Assembly (NCBI RefSeq): GCF_021172145.1
Contig: NZ_CP089095.1
Location: 2,232,001-2,296,000, forward strand
Source of the DNA: Flavobacterium cyclinae
Lineage (GTDB): Bacteria; Bacteroidota; Bacteroidia; Flavobacteriales; Flavobacteriaceae
Reading direction: 5' to 3'
Length of the DNA stretch: 64,000 bases
The translations under genes were made by a program, and so were the position numbers. How positions within the stretch are numbered: the stretch's first letter is position 1; each line of letters opens with the position of its first letter. Under the pieces are notes generated by a model that was not told the DNA's origin, did not search any database, and worked only from the letters and a program-made list of their open reading frames with translations. Positions 1 through 7,140 of this stretch are shown here, in pieces.

Positions 1-167
1 ATGAAGGATACACAAACTTTGATTACTCGAGTGTTTGGAATGCAGTTAAAAATCTTCAAGTTACCAATGACTGCTTAGACAATAACGGAAAAATAGGGTT
101 TGTTCTTTACACACCAGGTGTAGGAGTTTTCCAACCTGAAAATGCTTATTGGTTAATAATTCTTTAA
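1..167 (+). CDS. C-terminal fragment of an unrecognised protein
   Basis: A frame open from the window edge reads through codons starting at base 3 and ends with TAA at 165-167. The visible tail, about 54 residues, contains DYSSVWNAV and GKIGFVLYTPGVG and ends in ENAYWLIIL. I do not recognise the family. The gene lies on the same strand as the OstA-like gene that follows about 100 bp later, and a -7 box separates them, so they need not be one transcript. An overlapping ATG at base 1 gives only a 25-codon frame and is not preferred. Confidence 0.5.
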   Translation, partial: EGYTNFDYSSVWNAVKNLQVTNDCLDNNGKIGFVLYTPGVGVFQPENAYWLIIL

Positions 168-240
168 CAATAAACAAATTTTCAAATACTTTAAAGTGAT
201 AAAATATTCTTAATTATCAGTCGCTTTTCGAGTTTTTACT

Positions 241-248
241 TAAATTTG
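241..248 (+). promoter_or_regulatory. -7 box (TAAATTTG) for the OstA-like gene
   Basis: The octamer matches the Flavobacterium -7 consensus TAnnTTTG exactly. Its last three bases are a TTG that is in frame with the downstream gene, so a start called there would sit inside the promoter. No clear TTG -33 element is visible at the usual distance. Confidence 0.5.
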
Positions 249-266
249 GCTCAAAATAAATCCGAC

Positions 267-1973
267 TTGAAAAACACATTTTTATATATCGCCTTTTTAT
301 TGTTAACGGTAACTTTATCGTTAGCGCAAGAGAAGAAAAAAATTATCATTGAAAACTCAGATTTCGTTGATATGAATCAGACAGAAATCCCTGGAGCAAT
401 TGTCTTTACTGGAAATGTTAAGATAATTCACAATGGGGTGAAAATGACTTGTAATAAAGCCTATCATTTTAAAGACGAAAATTACGTTAAAGCATTCGGA
501 AATGTTCAAATGAATCAAGGTGATACCATTACCATGAACAGCCGATATGCAGAGTATAATGGTAACGAAGAACTTGCATATGCAACGGGTGAAGTAATTT
601 TACGTTCGCCAGAATCTACACTTACAACAGATACTGTTTACTTTGACAAAAAAAACCAACAAGCATTTTATAATTCTTTCGGCACAATTCGAAATAAGGA
701 AAACACCTTAAAAAGTAAATCGGGAAAATATTTTGTTGACCAAAAAAAATACAAATTTATAACAGCAGTTACTGTTACTAACCCAGAAAGCACCATTAAT
801 ACAAACAACCTTGATTATTACGAAAATTCTGGTCATGCTTATGTTTTTGGTCCTTCAACTATAAACAATAAAGGAAACCTCATTTATACTGAAAATGGTT
901 TTTATGACACCAAAAACAACATAGGAAAACTTTCTAAAAACTCTAAAATCACACTTGACAACAAAATAATTGAAGGTGACGATTTGTTCTACGATCGTAA
1001 GAAAAATTATTCCAGAGGAATCAATAATGTGAAAATCACAGATACCATAAATAAGGTAATTGCTACTGGACATTATGCAGAGTTGTACCGAAATGCCGAA
1101 ACCAAAAAAGACTCTATGATTTTAACCAAAAGAGCCTTGGTAAAAACATTAGTAGAAAAAGACACCATGTACATGCACGGTAAAAAAATTATCGTTTCTG
1201 GACCAAAAGAAGATCGAATAATAAAAGCTTTCAATAACGTACGTTTTTATAAAACCGATATGAGTGGCAAATGCGATTCCTTATGGTCTAGTAATAAATC
1301 TGAATTAACAAAATTAATAGGAAGACCAATACTTTGGAATAATGACAACCAAATGACAGGTGATATTATGCATCTTATTGGAAATAACAAAACCGAAGAA
1401 TTAGATTCACTTAAAGTCCTAAATAATGCCTTTATAATTCAAAAAGACAGTTTAAGCGAAAATGGTTATAACCAAATTAAAGGGCAAAATTTATATGGCA
1501 AATTTTTTAAAAACAGACTCAAAGAAGTTGATGTAGTTAAAAATGCAGAAGTTATTTATTATATGTATAATGATGCTAATGAATTTATTGGAATTAACAA
1601 AACAGTTTGCAGCAAAATCAATTTAGAATTAGAAGAAAACAAAATTGATGCAATAACATTCTTTACCAAAACCGATAGTCACATTTATCCAGAAAGTGAA
1701 TTTCCAGAAAACGCAAGAAAACTCAGAGGTTTTTTATGGCGTGGCGATGAACGAATTTTAACCAAAGAAGATATTTTTCCAGAAGACGAAATTGCCTTAG
1801 ATGATAAAATTCAAATTGAAGCTAAAAAGAAAGCTATTGAGGCAGAACAACCAATGCAAATTTTACCTGAAACGTTAGATTACGATTCTAAAAACAAAAA
1901 AGAAGAAAAGAAATCGGATAAAAAACTAGAAGTAAAAAAACTAGAATTAAAAAAAGTAAAAAGTAATAAATAG
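267..1973 (+). CDS. OstA/LptA-like periplasmic protein
   Basis: A 568-residue protein beginning with a signal peptide (KNTFLYIAFLLLTVTLSLAQ) followed by repeated beta-strand units of the OstA/LptA type (for example residues about 35-110, with GNVKIIHNGVKMTCNKA and FGNVQMNQGDTITMNSRYAEYNG). OstA-fold proteins bind or ferry lipopolysaccharide across the periplasm. I infer a role in LPS transport or outer-membrane biogenesis from the family only. The last 40 or so residues are rich in Lys and Glu. TTG at 267 is chosen as start because the TTG at 246 is part of a -7 box and 267 begins a clean signal peptide. The final codons (KKVKSNK) lie in the left arm of an AGT/ACT heptad repeat, so the extreme C-terminus is repeat-derived. 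Confidence 0.8.
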   Translation: MKNTFLYIAFLLLTVTLSLAQEKKKIIIENSDFVDMNQTEIPGAIVFTGNVKIIHNGVKMTCNKAYHFKDENYVKAFGNVQMNQGDTITMNSRYAEYNGNEELAYATGEVILRSPESTLTTDTVYFDKKNQQAFYNSFGTIRNKENTLKSKSGKYFVDQKKYKFITAVTVTNPESTINTNNLDYYENSGHAYVFGPSTINNKGNLIYTENGFYDTKNNIGKLSKNSKITLDNKIIEGDDLFYDRKKNYSRGINNVKITDTINKVIATGHYAELYRNAETKKDSMILTKRALVKTLVEKDTMYMHGKKIIVSGPKEDRIIKAFNNVRFYKTDMSGKCDSLWSSNKSELTKLIGRPILWNNDNQMTGDIMHLIGNNKTEELDSLKVLNNAFIIQKDSLSENGYNQIKGQNLYGKFFKNRLKEVDVVKNAEVIYYMYNDANEFIGINKTVCSKINLELEENKIDAITFFTKTDSHIYPESEFPENARKLRGFLWRGDERILTKEDIFPEDEIALDDKIQIEAKKKAIEAEQPMQILPETLDYDSKNKKEEKKSDKKLEVKKLELKKVKSNK

Positions 1974-2028
1974 AAGTAGTTAGCCAAATTAACTAATCAC
2001 TATTTACTTTTCACTAATGACTAAAAAC
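1950..2028. repeat. Inverted heptad-word array spanning a stop and a start codon
   Basis: The right arm, 1992-2026, is five consecutive 7-mers that all begin with ACT (ACTAATC, ACTATTT, ACTTTTC, ACTAATG, ACTAAAA). The left arm, about 1950-1980, carries the reverse words (AGTAAAA, AGTAATA, ATAGAAG, TAGTTAG) and resembles the reverse complement of the right arm, giving an imperfect palindrome centred near 1988. The left arm covers the last OstA codons and stop; the right arm runs up to the ATG at 2029. Confidence 0.75.
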
Positions 2029-3219
2029 ATGATTGAAGATTTTTTTAAATACCAAGCGCAAACCTCTCCTCACCCATTAGCTATGGAAATATCTCTTGCT
2101 AAGGGTTCTTATATTTATGATACAGCTGGCAACGCTTACTTAGACATGGTTGCCGGAGTTTCAGCAAACACATTAGGGCATCAACCACAACGCGTGAATG
2201 ATGCCATCAAAAAACAATTAGACACTTATTCTCACGTGATGGTGTATGGCGAATATGCCCAACATCCAGCAACAGAATTATGTAAATTATTAGCCCAACA
2301 CCTTCCCTATCCACTTACCAAAACGTATTTAGTAAATTCCGGTACGGAAGCGATTGAAGGTGCTTTGAAATTAGCCAGAAGAGTTACAGGTAGAAGTCAA
2401 TTGATTTCATGTAACAATGCGTATCACGGCAATACAATGGGAAGCATGAGCGTGATGGGATTTGAAGAACGCAAGCAAATTTTTCGTCCGTTAATTCCAG
2501 ATGTGGATTTTATAACGTTCAATAACGAAGCCGATTTAGAAAAAATCACTACGAGAACTGCTGGAGTTTTATTAGAAACGATTCAAGGTGGTGCTGGATT
2601 TATTGAGCCTCAAAACGATTTTCTAAAAAAAGTACGCCAACGTTGTGATGAAGTAGGCGCTATCATGATATTAGACGAAATCCAACCTGGATTTGGTCGC
2701 ACAGGAAAACTTTTCGGATTCCAAAACTATGATGTTATTCCAGATGTAGTTGTGATGGGTAAAGGAATGGGTGGCGGAATGCCTGTAGGCGCTTTCACAG
2801 CATCTGAAAAAATGATGGATTTACTAAGTCATGATCCTAAACTAGGTCACATTACCACTTTTGGCGGACATCCTGTCATAGCAGCAGCGAGTTTAGCAAC
2901 ATTACAAGAAGTTACCGAAACTAATTTAATGGCTGAAACTTTAGAAAAAGAACAACTTTTCAAGAAGCTTTTAGTACACCCTTTAATCAAAGAAATTCGC
3001 GGTAAAGGACTTATGTTGGCTGCAATGACCGATTCTCCTGAAATTACAAATGAAGTAATTTTACGTTGTCATAAAAGAGGTGTTATATTATTTTGGCTCC
3101 TTTTCGAAGGTTGCGCTGTTCGAATTACGCCGCCATTAACCATCAGTAATGAAGAAATTACAAAAGGTTGTGGCATTATTATTGAGGTATTAAATGAGAT
3201 AGAAAAAGAATTGAAATGA
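2029..3219 (+). CDS. Class III PLP aminotransferase (acetylornithine/ornithine-type)
   Basis: A 396-residue fold-type I, class III aminotransferase. The PLP-binding features visible are NSGTEAIEGALKLARR, the aspartate segment MILDEIQPGFGRTG, and the Schiff-base lysine in VVMGKGMGGGMPVGAF. The family moves an amino group from omega-amines or ornithine derivatives to 2-oxoglutarate. The exact substrate cannot be read from sequence, and there is no arginine-biosynthesis gene next to it. Start: ATG at 2017 would add MTKN, but those codons are a heptad repeat unit (ACTAATG ACTAAAA), so ATG 2029 directly after the array is preferred. The stop codon overlaps the beginning of another word array. Confidence 0.85.
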   Translation: MIEDFFKYQAQTSPHPLAMEISLAKGSYIYDTAGNAYLDMVAGVSANTLGHQPQRVNDAIKKQLDTYSHVMVYGEYAQHPATELCKLLAQHLPYPLTKTYLVNSGTEAIEGALKLARRVTGRSQLISCNNAYHGNTMGSMSVMGFEERKQIFRPLIPDVDFITFNNEADLEKITTRTAGVLLETIQGGAGFIEPQNDFLKKVRQRCDEVGAIMILDEIQPGFGRTGKLFGFQNYDVIPDVVVMGKGMGGGMPVGAFTASEKMMDLLSHDPKLGHITTFGGHPVIAAASLATLQEVTETNLMAETLEKEQLFKKLLVHPLIKEIRGKGLMLAAMTDSPEITNEVILRCHKRGVILFWLLFEGCAVRITPPLTISNEEITKGCGIIIEVLNEIEKELK

Positions 3220-3300
3220 TGGATGATAGATGTTTGATGATGGATGTTTTATCAGTTGAAATTGATTTTTGAAATTGATATTGAAAATTGTTAATTAAAT
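3217..3300 (+). repeat. ATG-heptad and TTG-word tandem array after the aminotransferase
   Basis: Starting within the stop codon there are five 7-mers of form ATGNNNG or ATGNNNN (ATGATGG, ATGATAG, ATGTTTG, ATGATGG, ATGTTTT). From about 3256 they pass into 6-7 nt words starting with TTG (TTGAAA, TTGATTT, TTGAAA, TTGATA, TTGAAAA). The architecture matches the ACT heptad arrays elsewhere in the window, with different words. Confidence 0.6.
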
Positions 3301-3384
3301 TGTTTAAAACAATTCACACCCAAAACCACTACCCCAATATTATTCCTTACTTTTAATAAGGATAAAATCATAAAACGAAGCGCT

Positions 3385-4779
3385 ATGAATTTGAGTCACG
3401 AAGAAGAAGAAAACAGCTTGTCCTTATCTAAATTTGAATCAATGTTAAAAACCAACAAAGTTTTTTTCTTTGATTCTGAAGAGTTTGAAGATATCATTCT
3501 TCATTACATGGATACGGGCCGATTGAATTTGGCCAAAAAAGCGCTAAAATTAGGTTTAGAACAACATCCAAAATCTACTGGATTAAAATTAGTTCAAGTT
3601 GAAATGTTGGTTTACGAAGACAAACTCGATATTGCTGAAAAGCTTCTTAACGAGTTGTATGCTATTGAACCAACTAACGAAGAGATCTATATTCAAAAAG
3701 CCAACATACATTCTAAAAGAGACGAACACGAAAAAGCCATTTCTTTTCTGGAAATTGCCTTAAAATATACAGATGATTATGCTGATGTATATTCTATGAT
3801 AGGTATGGAATACCTGTTTATGGATAATTTAGAAATGGCGAAAGAAAATTTCATCAAATGTTTGGATGAAGATACCGAAGATTACTCAGCACTTTATAAT
3901 GTGGTTTATTGTTTTGATTTCCTAGATCAAAACGAAGATGCTATCGTTTATCTAAACCGATTTATTGATAAAAATCCATATAGTGAAGTGGCTTGGCATC
4001 AATTAGGACGCCAATATTACGCCTTGAAAAATTACGAAAAAGCAGTTTGGGCTTTTGATTATGCTACTTTAATTGACGAAACCTTTTTAGGGGCGTACAT
4101 GGAGAAAGCAAAATCATACGAAAAACTAAAAAAATATCAAGATGCGATTGATTGCTACAATATTACATTAGAATTAGACGACCCTTCTTCTTTTGTATTG
4201 CTACGTGTGGCAAAATGTTACGAGCGATTAGGAAATACTGAATTTGCTTTAAACTATTACTTAAAAACAGTTCATGAAGATCCATTATTAGACAAAGGTT
4301 GGATTGCTATTACTGATTTTTACATTCGACAAAAAAACTTCCAAAAAGCCTTGTACTATGTTAACAAAGCGATTGGAATTGATGGTGATAACTCATTATA
4401 TTGGAAACGTTTTGCTGCGGTAAATAGCGCCTTACATTTTTTTGAAGAAGCAGAATACGGCTACCGTAAAGCATTTGAATGTGGCGACATCAATTTAGAT
4501 ACGTTCACATTGTGGACAGACGTATTACAATATTTAGGCGAATTTGAAACTGCTATCGAAATTCTTTTAGAAGCTAGTAATGTTTTACCAGATGAATACG
4601 AAATCGAATACCGTTTGGCAGGATTGTATTTTCTAATGGACGATGTTACCAAAGGAAATCTTCACTTAATAAACGGAATGAAATTAGAACCAAAACACCT
4701 AACTTTGTTTCAAGAATTATTCCCAGTGGTATGGGAACGAACAGAAGTTCAAAAAACGATTTCAAAGTTTAAAAAATAG
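3385..4779 (+). CDS. Tetratricopeptide repeat protein
   Basis: A 464-residue protein built almost entirely of TPR units from about residue 35 to 450. Typical helices are visible, such as YIQKANIHSKRDEHEKAISFLE, AWHQLGRQYYALKNYEKAVWAF and AYMEKAKSYEKLKKYQDAI (each one repeat). No signal peptide or membrane segment is seen, so it is probably a cytoplasmic scaffold; its partner is unknown. It sits upstream of the DUF368 gene, and a hairpin terminator at 4801-4830 separates the two. TPR proteins at this position are common in flavobacteria, but no specific function should be assigned. Confidence 0.8.
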   Translation: MNLSHEEEENSLSLSKFESMLKTNKVFFFDSEEFEDIILHYMDTGRLNLAKKALKLGLEQHPKSTGLKLVQVEMLVYEDKLDIAEKLLNELYAIEPTNEEIYIQKANIHSKRDEHEKAISFLEIALKYTDDYADVYSMIGMEYLFMDNLEMAKENFIKCLDEDTEDYSALYNVVYCFDFLDQNEDAIVYLNRFIDKNPYSEVAWHQLGRQYYALKNYEKAVWAFDYATLIDETFLGAYMEKAKSYEKLKKYQDAIDCYNITLELDDPSSFVLLRVAKCYERLGNTEFALNYYLKTVHEDPLLDKGWIAITDFYIRQKNFQKALYYVNKAIGIDGDNSLYWKRFAAVNSALHFFEEAEYGYRKAFECGDINLDTFTLWTDVLQYLGEFETAIEILLEASNVLPDEYEIEYRLAGLYFLMDDVTKGNLHLINGMKLEPKHLTLFQELFPVVWERTEVQKTISKFKK

Positions 4780-4800
4780 AGAATTAACAACCCTTAATCC

Positions 4801-4830
4801 ATTCCAAAGTAGCGATGCTTTGGAATTTTT
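4801..4830 (+). terminator. Hairpin terminator between TPR gene and DUF368 gene
   Basis: Nine-bp stem ATTCCAAAG / CTTTGGAAT around an 8-nt loop, then a short T run. The next start codon follows only six bases later, so the hairpin also forms the 5' leader of the DUF368 gene if transcription reads through. Confidence 0.7.
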
Positions 4831-4836
4831 ATTGCC

Positions 4837-5805
4837 ATGAGAAAACTTTTTCCCGATTATTTGATTATTACCCTTAAAGGATTAGCTATGGGTGCTGCAG
4901 ATGTAGTTCCAGGTGTTTCTGGAGGAACTATAGCTTTTATTTCCGGAATTTATAAAGAATTAATTGATAGTATAAATAATGTAAATCTTTCGGTCTTAAA
5001 AACACTAAAAAAAGACGGTCTAAAAGCAGCTTGGGAACAAGTAAATGGTAGTTTCTTATTAGCTTTAGTGATTGGAATTGGAATTAGCGTGCTTACATTT
5101 TCAAAAGTAATCACACATTTACTAGACACACAACCTATACTAGTTTGGTCGTTTTTCTTTGGATTAATCATTGCGAGTATTACCTTAATTTGGAAAGAAA
5201 TTACACATTGGAAACTAGTAGATATTTTATTTTTACTAATCGGAATTACGGTTTCTTATTATATTACTATTGCACGTCCGGTGAGTTCTCCTGATAGTTA
5301 TTGGTATTTATTTTTATCTGGATTTATTGCCATTATTGCGATGATTTTACCCGGAATTTCAGGTGCTTTTATTTTACTTTTAATGGGTTCATATGAAACC
5401 GTAATTGGAACAATTAATACTTTTAGAGAAGGGTTAACAACAGCTAATTCAGAAATTCTAATTTCGGCTTTATTAAAATTAGGCGTTTTCGCGGTTGGAG
5501 CAATAATAGGACTGAAATCATTTTCTAAAATATTGCATTGGATGTTTGAACATCATAAAAATACAACTTTGACATTATTAATAGGCTTTATGATGGGCTC
5601 TTTAAACAAAGTATGGCCTTGGAAACAAGTATTAGAAACCAGAATTAACAGTCATGGAGAAGTTGTTCCTTATATTGACAGAAGTATTTTACCCCAAAAT
5701 TTTGAGGGTGAACCACAAATTACAATTGCAATAATCTTAGCCATTTTTGGTTTTGTTTTAATCTTTGGAATGGAAAAAATAGCAAGTAAATTGGGTAAAA
5801 AATAA
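4837..5805 (+). CDS. DUF368 membrane protein (PopT-like polyprenyl-phosphate translocase)
   Basis: A 322-residue polytopic membrane protein. The family signature near the N-terminus (KGLAMGAADVVPGVSGGTIA) and its second copy (AMILPGISGAFILLLMGSYE, about residues 170-190) are characteristic of DUF368. Family members (PopT) recycle undecaprenyl phosphate from the outer to the inner leaflet of the cytoplasmic membrane, supplying cell-wall and polysaccharide synthesis; this is known for relatives and inferred here. About nine hydrophobic segments are visible. Full length for the family. ATG 4837 directly precedes the conserved KLFPDYLIITLKG segment. Confidence 0.85.
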   Translation: MRKLFPDYLIITLKGLAMGAADVVPGVSGGTIAFISGIYKELIDSINNVNLSVLKTLKKDGLKAAWEQVNGSFLLALVIGIGISVLTFSKVITHLLDTQPILVWSFFFGLIIASITLIWKEITHWKLVDILFLLIGITVSYYITIARPVSSPDSYWYLFLSGFIAIIAMILPGISGAFILLLMGSYETVIGTINTFREGLTTANSEILISALLKLGVFAVGAIIGLKSFSKILHWMFEHHKNTTLTLLIGFMMGSLNKVWPWKQVLETRINSHGEVVPYIDRSILPQNFEGEPQITIAIILAIFGFVLIFGMEKIASKLGKK

Positions 5806-5857
5806 AATTGTTAAAAAAAAATAACGTTCTTGTAACAAATAAAAAAAAGAGACTGAT

Positions 5858-5865
5858 TATATTTG
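5858..5865 (+). promoter_or_regulatory. -7 box (TATATTTG) for aroE
   Basis: Exact TAnnTTTG match 29 bp before the aroE ATG. A TTG lies at 5830-5832, 25 bp upstream, slightly further than usual. Confidence 0.5.
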
Positions 5866-5893
5866 AAAAATTCATTTTTTTAACTCAATACTT

Positions 5894-6649
5894 ATGAAAA
5901 AGAAAACTAAAAAACAGTTGAAATTTGGCTTAATTGGTCGAAACATAAGCTATTCTTTTTCTAAAAAGTATTTCAATGAAAAGTTTGAAATAGGTCATTT
6001 TGATAATTGTGAATACAAGAATTACGACATTGAAAGCATTAAAGACTTTCCAAAAACAATCACTGAAATAAAAGGTTTACGTGGTTTAAATGTAACAATT
6101 CCGTATAAAGAAGAGGTTATTCCGTATTTAGATAAATTATCAAAAACGGCAAAAAAAATTGGTGCTGTAAACTGTATTACAATTTCAAAAAAGAAAAATC
6201 TAAAAGGTTACAATACCGATTATTTTGGATTTAAAAAATCAATAAAACCCTTATTAAAAGAACACCATAAAAAAGCATTGATATTAGGAACAGGAGGCGC
6301 CAGTAAAGCAATTGCTTATGCTTTACGAACTTTAAAAATCGAATACGATTTTGTTTCAAGAACTGCCGATGAGTTTCAATACAAATATGAAGAGTTAGAC
6401 GCCACTATTTTTGAAGAATACACTATAATCATCAATACCACTCCAGTTGGCACCTATCCGAATATTGATGATTGTCCAAAACTAGATTATAGCTTGTTTA
6501 CCAAAAAACATATTGCTTACGACTTAATTTATAATCCAGAAGAAACCGCATTTTTAAGAAACGCAAAAGAGCAAGGAGCCGTGACTAAAAATGGTTATGA
6601 AATGTTGGTTTTACAAGCGGAAAAGGCTTGGAAGATTTGGAATGAGTAA
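5894..6649 (+). CDS. aroE: Shikimate dehydrogenase
   Basis: A 251-residue enzyme reducing 3-dehydroshikimate to shikimate with NADPH, in the pathway to chorismate. The N-terminal substrate domain has GLIGRNISYSFSKKYF and GLNVTIPYKEEV, with catalytic Lys72. GAVNCITI and GYNTDYFGF (substrate aspartate) follow. The Rossmann domain has ILGTGGASKAIAYAL near residue 131 and NTTPVGTYPN. The C-terminal NGYEMLVLQAEKAW is family-typical. Slightly short but within the range for Bacteroidota AroE. It is preceded by its own -7 box and followed by a long intergenic patchwork of repeats. Confidence 0.92.
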   Translation: MKKKTKKQLKFGLIGRNISYSFSKKYFNEKFEIGHFDNCEYKNYDIESIKDFPKTITEIKGLRGLNVTIPYKEEVIPYLDKLSKTAKKIGAVNCITISKKKNLKGYNTDYFGFKKSIKPLLKEHHKKALILGTGGASKAIAYALRTLKIEYDFVSRTADEFQYKYEELDATIFEEYTIIINTTPVGTYPNIDDCPKLDYSLFTKKHIAYDLIYNPEETAFLRNAKEQGAVTKNGYEMLVLQAEKAWKIWNE

Positions 6650-6655
6650 GTAAGC

Positions 6656-6700
6656 ACGCAGATGACACTGGTTTTCAAGCGCGGATTATAACTGATTTTT
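6656..6700 (+). repeat. CGCAGAT-family intergenic repeat
   Basis: Begins seven bases after the aroE stop. It contains CGCAGATG, then CGCGGATT and AACTGATTTTT, degenerate copies of the 8-mer (CGCAGATT / CGCTGATT) that frames the GxxExxY gene at 26.9-27.4 kb. Confidence 0.55.
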
Positions 6701-6971
6701 CTTTTAAACACACAAACACAATAGATTTACTTTGTGTTGATTTTAGTCGGACGCTTCGGACGTTGCACTTGGCATAGACAACATAGAATTTAACAGCAAA
6801 GAGCACAAAAGTTTTCGCAAAGTTCGCAAAGTTTTTTTTACATACAGTTTGTCATTCTGTTATGTATCTCTTTAATGTCATGCCTAACGGTATTTAAGTT
6901 AGTCTAATGAAAAAACACAAAACCAAAACTGCTTTAAAAACCAATCCCAAGAAAGCCTTTTGACAGCTATC
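6701..6971. other. Gene-free patchwork of degenerate repeats
   Basis: Part of a roughly 490-bp stretch with no convincing gene between aroE and the DUF349 gene. It holds a CGGACG-word duplication near 6750, tandem CGCAAAGTT copies at about 6813-6832, and at 6878-6890 a 13-mer that is the exact reverse complement of 9748-9760. The frame open at 6971-7156 on the minus strand crosses a known-type repeat and is not believed. Confidence 0.55.
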
Positions 6972-7013
6972 TAACCCCGATAGGAGCGACACCTTGTATA
7001 GCGGATAGCGGGA
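6972..7013 (+). repeat. 42-nt dispersed element, copy 1
   Basis: Matches 59422-59463 at 37 of 42 positions, same orientation, without gaps. It starts with TAACCCCGAT, contains GGAGCGACA and ends in TATAGCGGATAGCGGGA. It resembles a shortened form of an intergenic repeat that I believe is frequent in Flavobacterium genomes. Confidence 0.75.
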
Positions 7014-7079
7014 AAATGGATAACAATAAAGCTTATAGCATTCGTTTCAAATAAAATAACAGATAATTCCTCATTTTTT

Positions 7080-7109
7080 TTGAATTTACGTAGTGCTTTA
7101 GTATCTTCA
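7080..7109 (+). promoter_or_regulatory. Possible promoter of the DUF349 gene
   Basis: TTG at 7080-7082 and TATCTTCA at 7102-7109 are spaced 19 bp, as in Flavobacterium promoters, but the -7 octamer has two mismatches to TAnnTTTG. Confidence 0.35.
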
Positions 7110-7140
7110 CACCATATTAGTAACCTTAAGCATTTACACA

